From Mnemiopsis leidyi (taxonomy: Eukaryota; Ctenophora; Tentaculata; Lobata; Bolinopsidae): 64,000 bases of DNA. Position 1 is the stretch's first letter. Each line of letters opens with the position of its first letter. A program made the position numbers and the translations under genes. The stretch lies in NCBI GenBank assembly GCA_000226015.1, contig JH154399.1:67608-131607 (forward strand), written 5' to 3'. Below are positions 23,961 through 36,620 of the stretch, piece after piece. The notes beneath the pieces were generated by a model that was not told the origin of the DNA, did no database searches, and saw nothing but the letters and a program-made list of their open reading frames with translations.

Positions 23961-26900
23961 TCGCTCAGCCAAAAGATGAACAGTATTGATAATATATTAA
24001 TATTGTACTTCAAGACTCAATTCATAAGTTCTTAGATATTGGCTATAAAGCCTAATGACCGCTTTTATAACCTTTGAAACCTATCGTCTTTGGTGCATGT
24101 GACTGTATAAAAGAAAGGAAATTCCTCATCGTCGATTTCATGATAATAGCTATTACTAGTATACTAATAAAGCTGTCACGTATATTTATAGTTGTCACGT
24201 ACTTATAGTTGCAAGTGAAAAAGTATTTTTACTGTATTTTAGAACTGCAATCATCCAGTGTTAAGCTTGCTACAAGCCGTTTTTGACATATAGATTTTGT
24301 ACAGTGAGCTTGGCCCATCTTTGCGTTCTTAGTTCGCAATTGCAAATTTCGAACCATTGATCATCGAATTCATGCAAGGTTTCAGCATGAATAAAATAAT
24401 AGATATCCGCATGACATATCAAAACAAAAGCTTAAGTTTCTCAATGAGGGAAATGGCAAATTAAACAGTTCAATTGTTTTAAGACACTTTGAGATTTAAA
24501 CCACGTGTTTAACATTTTAACAAAGGTTTCTTGTTGTTTGTAAGTCCTGTGGTTATTGAAAAATAAATCTCAGACTGTTAATTGATTCTCTTTGTAACCT
24601 TGTTTTTAAATGAGGCGTTCTCTAAGGGAGTTAGTGAGTTTTTTCATCAGTTCTGCTTCATACAAGTATAGACGTGTAGTTGAACGAAACAAACGAGGGG
24701 TGAGTGATTCATATAAACGTCAAACATTGTTCTTGACATTGTAAAATAAAATTGATAAATAATATTTGTAGCTTGTTTTGAACAGTGTTGTTTTGATTAC
24801 AATCGTTCGAGCCAAAAACCAATTCTTTTATGAGTCATAGGTTAAACATTTCGTCATAGTGTATTAAACGTTAAGTACAAGAGATTTGACGTTTATTTGT
24901 CGAATTCCCCAGAACATAGCGATGACTTATGGCCACATCTCTGGTTAGCCCTATTATGTGGATATCCAAATGTTTGATACCACATCAGAATAATATCATA
25001 TGCGGCCAAATTGCCGTGAGGTCGACCAAAATTTATATTTTCCGCCTGGTATAAGCACAGGTGTAACTGATGGTTAGTATACGGTCCGTTGTCTCAGTTT
25101 TGTACATTATTTAAACTTGTCGGCTCGCAAGATTGTTAGGTCATGAGTTTTTTGGGTGGCGAATGATCAGGGGGATTTGGAAAACCCGGCAGATCCTTTA
25201 TGTGAAAATGAACAATGAAGCTGAGGGGGAAGTCCAGGTAAGACGACAAGTTTGGAGATAACATAGTTCGTACTTGGTATTGTAGTTTGGAGTATTGGTT
25301 TACTTTAAAATTTAATTACAGACCTCTACAGCTGTGAACTCTTTGATTATGTTTTATTGGAACAAAAATGAATCGGGATTGACTTTGCTTGAAACGATTA
25401 ATAACCAAGATAAACCAGCCATTCCAATTCCCTATGGTCTAAATTTGTAGATGAATATGATAGTCAGTTATGTCATTATCTGACATGCTTGATTGCAAGA
25501 ATACGAGGCTGGCTGAGGTAAAATGTTTTGCTTGTCAAGCATATTATATCGAAATATTAAACAAACAAATATTACATGTGATACATTATACGAAATAATT
25601 GCGAAAACGAATTGTACTCGTGATGCATATACCGAAGTCTCATAAAAATTTTTACTTGTTTTACAAATTTAAAAAAATAAGGTATCATTACCACACTCCG
25701 AACTCGCTTGGAGTTTGGATTATTGGTTTGCAATTGCTTAAGTATAAGTCTGTAGATCTTTCGATCTCGGAAATCAGTTACATTGAGCATAGATAAAACG
25801 AAATTGACTTTGCTAGAAATGACAGATGTATAACTGAGAGAAGGCAGGCCGTTGCGCTCCGTCGAACATGATGCGTCAATATCATTCAAGCAATTTGTTA
25901 GTTAGCCGAAATCACCTAGTATAGCCATTCCAAGAACTTAATTGTTAATGTTTTCTAAACATTTTCAAAGCAGCCATTCACATAGCGCGGTTTACCTTTG
26001 TAAGTGTCACATATTTTAAACGTTGAGTAAAACTGAAGTATTATCGTCATGTAACATTCTCCTCTATACTTAGAATAAACTGATGGTTATTTAATATGTG
26101 ATAAAATAAATTCTCTGTCCGTTCTACTGTATAATACTTCGTGTAAGAACTTGGGCTTAATTCTGGCACTTTTTCTTGAGCAATTTTTGAAATAGACTCT
26201 GTCCAATTTGATGCGCCTACCTTATTTAACTCATACGCACCTACAGCTTAATCAGCTTAACCCAGTGGCAGCTTGACCCAGTGGCAACGAAACTTCTCAT
26301 AACATCCCCCATACTGAATTATGATGTTAAATCATGTTAGATTATGTTAAACCATTTTGTTGACATATGTAAAGTTGTACAGGTGACAGCTAGGTGACGT
26401 CACGAATTTCGATCTCGACTTGTGATGCGTATCGAGCTAACACTATATTAATCTAGTTTAGATTTCAGTTCAGCTGTCCAACCCCAGCTCTTTTGTCTGA
26501 AAATTCCTTTCCATCCTTTGATTAAGTATTTCGAGTTTGTGCTACATGCCAGTTTTGCGGTAGCCATTTTTACAAAAAAAACAAAATTTTCATATTTTGG
26601 ATAACTTTTCTCCGATTCTGCTTTCTGACTACCTCGTAGACCTTGAGTTTAAGATTTTCATATAAAATTTGAAGGACTTTTTGCCGGAAAAATTTAGGCC
26701 TACAGTAGCTTTTGGTCATCGAGGGCTTTTTGGCTGCCAAATTTCTTTCAGCCATGAGTGGTGAACAAATTGTTTCAAAAATTATTTTATATTTAATTTT
26801 AAGAAGGAACCCGGAATTATATCTAATAACTCAAGCGCCACAACTACCGCTCATTTAAAAGTGGTTCAGTAAAACGCAGGGAATCAACTTTCGAGCTACT

Positions 26901-27601
26901 TCATGGATAATCTTAATTGTACCTTTTTGAAGTCTCTTCCTTCTCCCAGACATACAACATCAAAGGCAAACTTGCCTCAAGTGGGCATCAAAGTTGAAAC
27001 TTTCGCCAGGAGCCAGTCAATTTAACATTTCTACAATTTTCTTTGCAGTCGACGTTTTCGTTGACATTTAAACATTTCTAAGTTATACTAATACCGGAGC
27101 CAGATGACCTGAAATCGGCCTCACTAGGTATACCTTAACTACCGAAAAGTTGCAACCCACCTGAACTTGATATTATCACCTCTCATGTGACGCCTGTCGT
27201 TTTGTCTCCACTTTTACTTCTTACAATAGAATCTAGAAGAATAAAGCCGGGCCAGCTATTGTCCTTTAGTGCGGACTCTATTGTTGACTGGAGCAACTAT
27301 TGTACTGGTTAATCTAAAATAGACAGTGCCGCCCTGAGAATTGTCATTTTTGTAACATTAGGCTTGTTTGGACGCTAAAAGTTAATTAGTTTTCAGGCAA
27401 GTATTTATTCAATTTCCCTTTTTTTGTGATAGTATAAACTCATTAACGTCTTTATATATATTTAGGTCTTTCCAAACCTTGTCGGGCGCCTATCAACATT
27501 TATGTTGAACGAAATACATCATTGCTAAGAGTCTAAGACTATCGGCATTTCTGAACTTTTAGTCACTTTGCCGCGTTATGCTGAACCTCACTTCGTTTCA
27601 G
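23961..27601. other. intergenic / possible 5' region of gene B
   Basis: No complete gene. A frame from an ATG at 25163 reads MIRGIWKTRQILYVKMNNEA then EGEVQ up to a good phase-0 donor CAG/GTAAGA at 25237. It could be the first coding exon of DEG/ENaC gene B, whose first clear exon follows a TTTCAG acceptor in phase 0. This link is not proven. Minus- and plus-strand frames near 25.6-25.9 kb look random. Confidence 0.4.
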
Positions 27602-30600
27602 ATGGGCTGGTTGCAGGATTTTAAAGAGTTCTCTGACGGAACAACCGCTCACGGTGTAAAATATATCTTCCACCCATCTGTTCATGGCAATTTCAAGGTA
27701 CGGGCAGTGAAATTGTCTGCGTGTTTCACAACTTAAAGCAAGTAGGCATAAATGTAGAAGAACACCGGGCTAATAACCCAGGACAATCGTTTACCCAGGA
27801 AAAAACTATTTTACCAGTTGTTTACGAGTTGTTTTAATAACTTTGCGAATCAGACCCAGTTACCCAAAAATTTCAAAATTAAAACGTTTTTAAATTCAAC
27901 TAAATCCAACCAAAATTAAACTTCAACCCAAATTTTACCAAACTTTTATTCAGATAGTGAGAATTCTCTTTCTAGTGGTTTGGCTGGTAGCTATCGCTTA
28001 TTCTCTTTTTGTGATTTACAACGCGGTCGGCAACTACGTCGGGAAACCCACCGGTATGAGTTGTTTATTTAACAAGTTTTATACTTTCCTTCGAATCTTA
28101 TTTATTTTCTCAAATTATTGCAAAGTGGATTTCGATTGCTATCGAGATTAGAAGAAAAATTTGTTAAAGATTTACAACCTACAAAATTTCAGGGACAAAA
28201 TTCCAAGTGATAGCATCAAACCCCTACAAGGAAAAACCAGCGTCAATCCAGTTCCCAACAATTTCAGTCTGCAGCCACAACTTGGTAAGATATTTCTCTA
28301 TTGTAGAGATTTTAGTGGAGTGATTTATCGTGAGAGAATCGGAAACGCCCACTATACACCTGCTCATGGTATTTTGATACGGGACGAGGTAACCCTCGTA
28401 AAGTAGTCTAGAAATGAATCCTAATGTCCCTCAGGTAACAAAATCTTACTTCAAATCTAACGACGGTTTGGAGGAGCTATGGAGTGAACTAGATCAGTGG
28501 AACCCGGACACCGCTGAGAATATTGACTTTAACGAGGGCAGCCCTGCAGCCAAGTAAGGACGGGAGTTAGGACATTTGTTATCTGGACTTTGGGATGATC
28601 AAAGAAGAAAAAACTCTATTTTAATTGCTTAATCACATTGATAATGAATAACGACTGTGCTCAGACCGTTCATCGTTCACCTTATAAAAAGTCTATTTTT
28701 ACAATAATTTCAGGTACAAGGATTGGACTTATGAAAAGATAATCGCTGAGGGAGGGCCAGCAAACTGGACGTTCTTGCAGTGCGAACACTTTATCAACCT
28801 TTGTCAGGAAGTTATTCCTCAACCAGACTTCTTCGAGAGGGTATGTTTTGAGACTTTTTAGAGCTTAGATTCTAAGCAAACTTGATTGGAGATAGGGATC
28901 TTACTACAGTGATTTACGAATGTTATTTACAACTAGTTTCTAAGATTTTAGTTTTATGCGAGTATGTGTTCTACAACCTCCATCTGATCTATATAATATC
29001 TTGATAGATAGTTTCAACCCAAATTCCAACAACAGGAAACGACTCTGACGGGAAACTGCTTCAGAATAAACCCTAACGGAAAACTTAGGGGTAAAGGTGG
29101 AGACTACGGGAAAATGCAGCTCATGTTCTTTGCTGACCTCAATGAATACAGGTAAAGTATAGAAGTAACTATTGGGGCGGACACGTATACGCATAACTTC
29201 TCAATAAACTAATAAACCACCACACTACTAGGTACCTATAATACCGAGTTTTACTTCAATACTTTAATACTTTAATACTTTCAACACTACTATTATACAA
29301 ATAATTTGAGGATACTCTGTATCACTCGATTACGAGTACAAGTCTTTTATAGATGGGTTTGTGCATTGCAAGAGGAGCTTACTAACGTTACCCACCTCCT
29401 TGTACTGTATATTGTGATCAGCATAAGTTTACTCAAAGTTATGTGTATCACTCGCTTCACTCAGAAATAATAACAACACTCAATAACTTAAATTATTCAA
29501 ACAAATGAATCATGTTTAACTTTTTGTCATCACGTTTCCTCAATTACGTGACGCTATTCACCTGTCTTGACAGTGACCTGACAAGAAGAGAGCCCCAGTA
29601 CGGTTACACAGTAGTGTTCCACGATCACGAGAGTTACTCCAGCACCATACCTTCTGGGTTCTGGCTGTCTCCCGGGTCGATCTACAAAGTAGACCTCAGT
29701 TTGGGAAAGGTAAGCAGATTGGAGTGAGAGAAAGTTAGGAAATAGAAAGGGCCAGACTGAGAAAAGGGATCAAAGAAGTACAGAAAATTTGGGATTGGTA
29801 TATACATTGAGAAATGGTATATGTGAAAGAAAAACAACAAAACATCTATCCTCTAACTGACTAACATTTCCACATCAGGAGTTCAGAGAACCGCCCCCGG
29901 CTGGATCATGTGATCCGACCAGAGTCAACAACACTTATGGCAGATACGAGGAAAACAGGTTCGTCCTATTACCTTGTCTTGGTACTTCATTTCCCATGTT
30001 CGTCCTATTTCCTTGTCTTGGTACTTTATTTCCCATGTTCGTCCTATTACCTAGTGTCTTGGTTCTATTTCTCATTTGATTTTGGTTGTGACGCCATTAG
30101 CTCGTTAGGTCGAGCTCCACCTGGGTAAAGGGAAAATCTTTATACAGTAGCACAGTGCCAATCTGCACGATCTACAATTTTCTATAACCCGGTTCGACCT
30201 CTTTGTCAAATCTTTTTTCTTCTACTATTGCCGATTATACACGGACAGTCAACAGACACGCGCACGACGCACGTACAAAAATCGTAACCACGCACGTCAC
30301 TCAATCACACTCCTACACTAGTGTTATTACATAATTATTTTGACAAAAGCATGCAATTCGCTCAATAGTTCTACATTACATTAAGTATTTTCTTGACAGG
30401 ACAATATTCCGACAGCAGCCACTTTAAACAAAACTACATATCTCTGCCGCGTACACAAATTTATGAAAAGTTTACAAATTGAATTCAAGAATTCCTAAAA
30501 TCTGAACCGACACAACTTCACCGACACAACTTCACATTCAAGAAATCAGGAAATCTTTACAACACAACTGCACATTCAAGAATTCAGGAATTCTTACCCA

Positions 30601-33600
30601 CCACCACTTTACATTCAAGAATTCAGAAAATCTGACCCACCACAACTTCACATTCGAAAATTCAGGAAATCTGACGCACCACCACTTTACATTCGAAAAT
30701 TCAGGAAATCTGACGCACTACCACTTCAGCTGTATCGCCCAGTGCCGGGACGACGTGTTGATGGAGAAGTGTGGGTGTGTACACGTGAGTCCCCCTCACC
30801 CCCGCAATGTCCCTGACAAGTACTACCGGGGGTGTACTCTCGAGGAGTGGGCTACTTGCGGCCTCAGAGCTTACAAGGAGTGGGGTGAGTACTTGTGGTT
30901 AGTACGTGTGTACATGTGGTGGGGTTAGTACGTGTGTACGTGTGGTGGGGTGATTAGTGAGTATCAGGAGTGAGGTCTAACTATAAGGAGTGGGGTGAGT
31001 TAGTATACATCTATTTTAAGCACAATCATTCCCAAAAAATTCTCCCTCTATCTGAGGTTAGTACGTGGGATATGGTGAGTACGTGTTGGGTGAGTGAGAC
31101 GCAAATATTTGAAGCAAGAATAATTCCGATAACGTTCTCCCTTCAGTGGTGGAATACTCGAACGTAAACAAAGTGAAGACGGAGTGTAACTGTCCCGCCA
31201 CCTGCACAGAGATAGCCTACAAAGCTCAACTCTCAAGTTCCCAACTTTCTAAGTTTTACGCTGAGGAGAAGGCAGGTTGGTCTTCTTTAAATTATTTTCC
31301 CGGAATTATTTTCCCCGTGAAATTTACAGTCTGGTAGACAAAAACGTAATTCTAACTCTTACTTAGGCAGCTCAATTTGTTGGAAATCTACTACTTTCTT
31401 AGCAACAAACACTGGAAATGAAGTTATTTATATCTATGATTACTATTGAAACGATTTTGAGATAATTTCCCATTGAAATGGATATCCAAACCTGATGAAA
31501 AGTTGAAAGAGTGTTGAAGTTATATAGTTAGTAGTTGGCACATGGGAATAAAGGGAAATATGGTTTTATATCAAATTTACTAGTACCACATAGCAAGTAT
31601 TCAACATTTCAAGGGCCGCTTTTTAGACCCTAGCTAGACGGAACGTATCGGATCACGTGTCGCAGCACATACCGCGGCATGTGCCGTCTAGTTAGGATCA
31701 TGTTCCCCGGTACGTATCGCGGCATGTGCCGTCTAGTTAGGATCATGTTCCGCGACACGTGACACGGAACATGATGTGCCACCTGATCTCGATATTTTCA
31801 TTCAACTGTGGCATAAATTTGAAATATTGCAGAACAGTGTCTAATTTGTTACAGAAAAGATGCTTACATACCTTATAGTCCTATTCATAACAAAAATGGC
31901 ATAAATTTAGGCTGACAAGATTTTGATTTGTTTCAGAAAATTGTTTCAATAAAAAACGACGTTTACTGCATTATGTATGCAGTAAATGTAATGCTNNNNN
32001 NNNNNNCGAATCTGCGAAGAAGCTAGCCATCACCCGCAGATATTTAGCAACTGGAGACAATTTCAATGTTCTGGCGAACCTGTTCAAAGTTGGACATTCT
32101 ACTGTCAGAACCATCATCTGTGAGGTGGTCAAGTTCCTGTCGACGGAGGAGGATTTCTACAAGCCTGATATTTGCTAAAACATATAATTGGTTGTTGCAA
32201 CATTGCTACAAGTACATTGGACACTTGATCCAATAGCGACATGTGCTGCGGAACATGTCACGTCTAGTTAGGACGTGTGCTGGGTCACGTGTCGCGGCAC
32301 ATATCGCGGTATGTGCTGTCTAGTTAGAACAGGTGACGCGATACGTACCGTGGATGTACCGTCTAGTTAGGACAGGTGACGCGATACGTGCCGCGACACG
32401 TGATCCAATACGTGCCGTCTAGTTAGGGTCTAAATTTAGATTACAGCCTCCTATTCTTTTTATCATTAACCATACCAATAAAAATTTCTTTTCCTCAAGA
32501 CTGAATAATTCATCCGTAGAAATAAAAGGGCGGGCTGTTTAAAATCTGTCTCCAAGCACCATCGCTAATTTAATTAAGTCAGCATGTTATCGGAGAAAGA
32601 GTCAGTCACTTACCATTAATAATCCGTGCCACGGCTGTGAATTGTGCTTGTGAAGATCACGATAATGTGTTAAGTTTTAAGAACGAATGTAACAAGTTCG
32701 GCACACTTTTCAAGTTGTTTTAAAACTTTAAAATTGATAAGACTTACTGTTTAGATTCTTTAACATAGAACTTGTTGAACAAGCAATTCTTATCTTATCA
32801 ACATTAAATATTGGTAACAAAAACTATGTAAGCCCATTCGCATAATTACGGTTCTTAATCAAAAATCTCAACACATCTTCACCATAACAATGACAATCGC
32901 ATAAAATAGTGAATCTCACGAAAAACTTTACAGCAAAACTGCCGCCTGGATACGAGAACGCTCAAGATGTGCTCGAAAACTTGCTGATTATTGACATTCT
33001 TTTCACGAGCATGCAGATATCCGAGATAAGAGAGATAGTTACATACGGTTGGGGAAACTTCCTCGGTAAGGGGATATTCGGAGTTTGTTTTTTTCTTAAA
33101 TAAAAGGCGACAAAAGTTGGTCAGAAAATACCCAAACAATTGATTTTTACACAGATCTTTAATTTCTACTGAACTCGGTAAATTTAGATTTGTTGATTGA
33201 ACTTTTAATACACGGCGTTGTCACGTGACACTTATAACGAGAGATTCAACACGTGACATTTAACACGTGACATTTAACACGTGACATTTAACACGTGACA
33301 TTTAACACGTGACATTTAACACGTGATATTTAACACGTGAAATTTATAACACGTGACATTTAACACGTGATATTTAACACGTGACATTTAACACGTGAAA
33401 TTAAATCTTAACACGTGACATTTAACACGTGACATTTGACACGTGACATTTAACACGTGACATTTCACACGTGATATTTAACACGTGATATCTAACATGT
33501 GACATTTATAACATGTGATATTTAACGGGTGATATTTAACCCGTGACATTTAACGCGTGACATTTAACACGTGAAATTTAACACGTGACAACCTCAGGTG

Positions 33601-33755
33601 ACGTCGGTGGTGTTTTGGGACTGTTCTTGGGTGCCTCCATGTTTACCATAATCGAGTTTATCCAGTTCATCGTGTGTGCAGTACTGAAGGGCTGCTGTGG
33701 ACTTAACGATAAGGAGTCTAGATCTCACAGTCCCCTTTATAACGAGAATTTGTAA
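27602..33755 (+). CDS. DEG/ENaC-family sodium channel, paralogue B
   Basis: Twelve exons give 479 residues: 27602-27697, 27954-28053, 28193-28284, 28435-28553, 28714-28840, 29036-29151, 29574-29709, 29879-29958, 30730-30884, 31147-31275, 32934-33065 and 33598-33755. All phases agree. Motifs in order: HG pair in TAHGVKYIF, TM1 (RILFLVVWLVAIAYSLFVIY), FPTISVCSHN, GNCFRINPNG, YGYTVVFHDH, YGRYEENR, SCIAQCRDD, KCGCVHVSPPHP, CNCPATC, then TM2 with GLFLGASMFTIIEF including the GAS filter, and a short tail. The first exon shown begins with ATG directly after a TTTCAG acceptor, so an upstream exon (perhaps 25163-25237) may encode the real N-terminus. B is closest to A in sequence but keeps the pre-TM1 intron seen in C. 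Its introns hold a 14-bp CACGTG array, a Harbinger-like element and repeated splice-donor sequences. Confidence 0.93.
30505..30728. repeat. tandem repeat forming the acceptor region of gene B exon 9
   Basis: About five copies of a roughly 40-45 bp unit with the core ACATTCAAGAATTCAGGAAA followed by TCTGACCCACCACCACTT. The repeat runs up to the splice junction; the acceptor CACTACCACTTCAG is itself the last partial unit. Confidence 0.85.
31996..32006. other. assembly gap (11 N)
   Basis: Eleven undetermined bases inside the Harbinger-like element, immediately before the transposase fragment. The repeat-rich termini probably hindered assembly; the true missing length is unknown. Confidence 0.99.
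32008..32178 (+). pseudogene. HARBI1-like transposase fragment
   Basis: 56 codons open from the assembly gap to TAA. The stretch LAITRRYLATGDNFNVL followed by LFKVGHSTVRTIICEV matches the N-terminal helix-turn-helix part of PIF/Harbinger transposases, where LAITLRFLATG and LFRVGKSTVSKII are typical. The DDE catalytic domain is absent. The frame reads in the same direction as the host gene but lies wholly in an intron. Confidence 0.75.
33240..33590. repeat. 14-bp CACGTG minisatellite in last intron of gene B
   Basis: About 24 copies of CACGTGACATTTAA with small variants (CACGTGATATTTAA, CATGTG, CGGGTG, CGCGTG). Most units contain the palindrome CACGTG, the canonical E-box. The array occupies most of the 532-bp intron and ends a few bases before the acceptor of the TM2 exon. 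Confidence 0.95.
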
Positions 33756-36120
33756 AATTTACAAATTTCAGACAATTTTACTGAGAAGTGCTAGAACAAC
33801 TACTGACTCGTGAATATTATCAGATATCAATTACGTAGATCATGATGAATTAATTTGTCCGAATTTTCAAAGGACTGTCGATCAGTTTATTTCCAGTAGA
33901 TGTTTTATTCAGTCAGAAAGCAAATGTTCGAGACTGATGAAAGTTTGAATTTAAGTTATGAATTTTAAGAGCCAGGCGACAAACTGAGATATTTCAATAG
34001 ATTGCTTTTAAAGGTATAAAGAACAGTTTAAACCTGGCAATAATTTATCTAAAGATTCCTTCATAAATGTAATGTTTGTAAAAATTACGTGCAATACCGG
34101 TAGGACGTTTATATAATTGACCATGTTTCAATGACAATCAACTTTAATATCTATGTGCGACCAAGGGTCGTCAGAATATTTTCGGGGAGGAGTCAGAAAT
34201 TTGTTAAATCAGCTATTGACCAATAAGAAAGCCAGATACGACCAATCAATTTTGAGATACGCTGTCACGTGATAGAGAAAAGTCCCGAATCCTCCCCAAG
34301 AATTCTTATATCTAACCAAATGTAAATAAATTCTTAGTATAAAGATTAAGATTATGTTAAGACAGTTCAATCTCTTTTATAAAGAACAAATGATTTTATT
34401 TGTTTAATTCTACTATTACTTAAAACTGCAGAATGCTAAATTATATGGCACCTAGTAAATCATTGATCAAGTAACAACTCTGCAGGCCCCACAGGGTGTT
34501 GAGTCGGGGTCACCTTTATTGACCGTAAGCAAGCCTCTATAAGTCTGAGATGTCTTTAAAAAAATCTATCTTTAAAAAAGAACTAAACTAATTCGGCGAC
34601 ATGAATCACTAGAATACGAACTCTACAGCTGAAGACATATCAGACATACTTTGGTTCATTGTGGGATTAATTAATCGAGATTAGAGTATAATCACACAGG
34701 GGACTTCTTCGTCAGTTTTATGATGAATAGGACTAATAGAGTTGTCACATACATCTTGTAGCAAGTGTAACGCAAGATAACCGTAATATTTCAATCATTT
34801 GATCATCGATGATGTAGAAGCTTCGATTTTGCGAATAAAAACTTTCCAATTTCGACAACTCATAAAATCCTGAATCCTATGAGTGTATCAATTATTCATC
34901 TTCCGTCAATCTAAAAATAACTTTTTCCAGTATTTATCTCGCATAAAATCTTTAATATTATAAACGTATTTGTCCGCCTACGTATGAAACTTAAGAATTG
35001 TACCACCATGAAACTTATATAATTTGTCAGACGTAAGATACTAAGATTGTTTGAAGTAAGACCTAATCAGAACTTTCATTAATTTCATGATAAGTTTGCG
35101 AACGTGAAGGATTTCGAACACCATACTACTATACTATACGCTATACTACTATAGTCTAACAACTATGTTGTCACGATGATAGTTTTGACTCGTTAAAGTT
35201 GTCAAGTACATATATTTTATAATAAGTTTATCTCCCTAAGTGTAGTGTCCTTTCTAAATATTACGGAATCTGGTTTACTCAACTGAATACTTATGACCAT
35301 TATTCTGACCCTTATAAAGCTTTTTTGGGAAATTTTGCATTTAAACTATTCCAAATTACGAACTTTCGTCATATTTTCTAATAATCTAATATCCTTAATA
35401 CATCGACCCGTATATACGCTGTTGACTTAGCATCTATACTAATCTGTTCTTTACCTTTACTCTTGATTTTATATATTTTTACTACTACTACGGCAGGCTG
35501 TGTTCTGACTTGATCTCGCACCGTAGTTGTGGTTAATCACAGTTATCCCAACAATAGTGATAAACACGGCCGAAACATGTTTTTTCTTTCCGTTGTCATG
35601 ATCGTGCTACAGATACACACCAATTTTGTCCCTTCGCCATCATGTTTAATAATCTCACAATCTAGATTCTTGATCAGAGTTGCAGAGATCATATAGATAA
35701 GCCATATGGCAATGACATGGAAAGTGAAAGTAGACATGTGCAAAAGTGAAAACATACAAGTTATTGACGTCAGTATTATTACTTTTGTCATTCTAGTACG
35801 TGAACTTTTAAATCCGTAGAAATATGACTATATTCCCAGAAACCTCTAAAGTCAGCGTCTAGTCTGACCTAACATTTCACTTGATTGATTAGCTGCAGGG
35901 ATGAGTAAAACATACATGTCTGAATTACGGTAAGAAAATTTACAAAACTTTTTCCAGTCTAGAACAATCAGTAACACTAACAACTGTCTTACTTTGACTC
36001 AGCCAACATTACTTGATGGGAATCAACGTTTTTCAAGTTCCCATGCTGAAAACCCCACGACTAGACACTCAGACACCAGCTCAGAGCTGTCCAATAATTT
36101 GAATGGCAGCGTTAAAATTG
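33756..36120. other. intergenic between gene B and 36 kb
   Basis: AT-rich. It contains a foldback element (34173-34307). A minus-strand frame at 35543-35791 has 82 codons and begins with hydrophobic residues (MTKVIILTSITCMFSLLHMS), but it has no recognisable domain. I do not call it a gene. Confidence 0.45.
34173..34307. mobile_element. diverged foldback element related to 18601-18716
   Basis: The left arm AGAATATTTTCGGGGAGGAG and the right arm (reverse complement) AGAATTCTTGGGGAGGATTC are imperfect inverted copies. Internal words GACCAATAAGAAAG and TCAGAAATTTG resemble the element at 18601-18716. It lies just downstream of DEG/ENaC gene B. Confidence 0.5.
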
Positions 36121-36123
36121 GTA

Positions 36124-36620
36124 GAATTAAGGGTTGTCTGAGAGACCCCTAATCACGCGTACAAGACGACAAATAAGCCAGTAGGCAGGTAAAACACGAT
36201 ACCAGCACGGCCACAGCCCAGCTGCCCGAACTAACACCAGGCACATACTGGTCAAGTGGGCCAGGTGAAGTTTGCCTGAAGACGATGTCTGAACCAGGTC
36301 GGAACTTGGAGTTAATCCGCCTGGGAGACATTGGGGTTCTGAAGTGGGGTTGAAGCCCGGGAAACCAGGAGACAATTCGCAGCAGACGAGACCAGATATT
36401 TGGTTGTAGAGTGCTTGTCAGGAAACCCAAAACGATAATCATTTCGTGTCATCAGCTGCCGAGTGTCAGTAGCAACCTTGGTTTCTTCACTTCTGGCACT
36501 AATTTATCAGTAAATTGCCTAGCTTACCCTGCAGCGCCGGCTTCCACACCGCTGAAATATTCGGGGATACCCACAAATTTTGACCAAACGTGCTGGTTGT
36601 TTCCTTTGTGACAGAGCGCT
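36124..36620 (-). other. GC-rich stretch with protein-like minus-strand frames (possible gene)
   Basis: Locally near 50% GC in an AT-rich region. One minus-strand frame has ALCHKGNNQHVWSKFVGIPE then YFSGVEAGAAG before a GTAAGC. Another has ARSEETKVATDTRQLMTRND then YRFGFPDKHSTTKYLVSSAA. A third ends with a hydrophobic, TM-like segment, GSWAVAVLVSCFTCLLAYLS, before TAG. These could be exons of one membrane protein, but the joins needed include a 29-nt intron and a frame change, so no model is offered. No family is recognised. Plus-strand frames here may be shadows or the reverse may hold. Confidence 0.2.

Larger units (their letters stand above)
31622..32434. mobile_element. Harbinger-like (PIF/HARBI1) DNA transposon remnant in gene B intron 10
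   Basis: The outer ends are inverted repeats beginning TTTAGACCCTA and ending TAGGGTCTAAA; the similarity continues inward as CTAGACGG and ATCACGTGTCGC. Both ends carry several subterminal copies of GCCGTCTAGTTAGGA separated by ATGTTCCGCGACACGTG-like palindromes. The core, next to an 11-base assembly gap, holds a 56-codon plus-strand fragment of a HARBI1-type transposase. About 813 bp as assembled, so most of the transposase gene is missing and the copy should move only with help from another element. Target-site duplication is ambiguous because the flanks are T- and A-rich. Confidence 0.75.
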
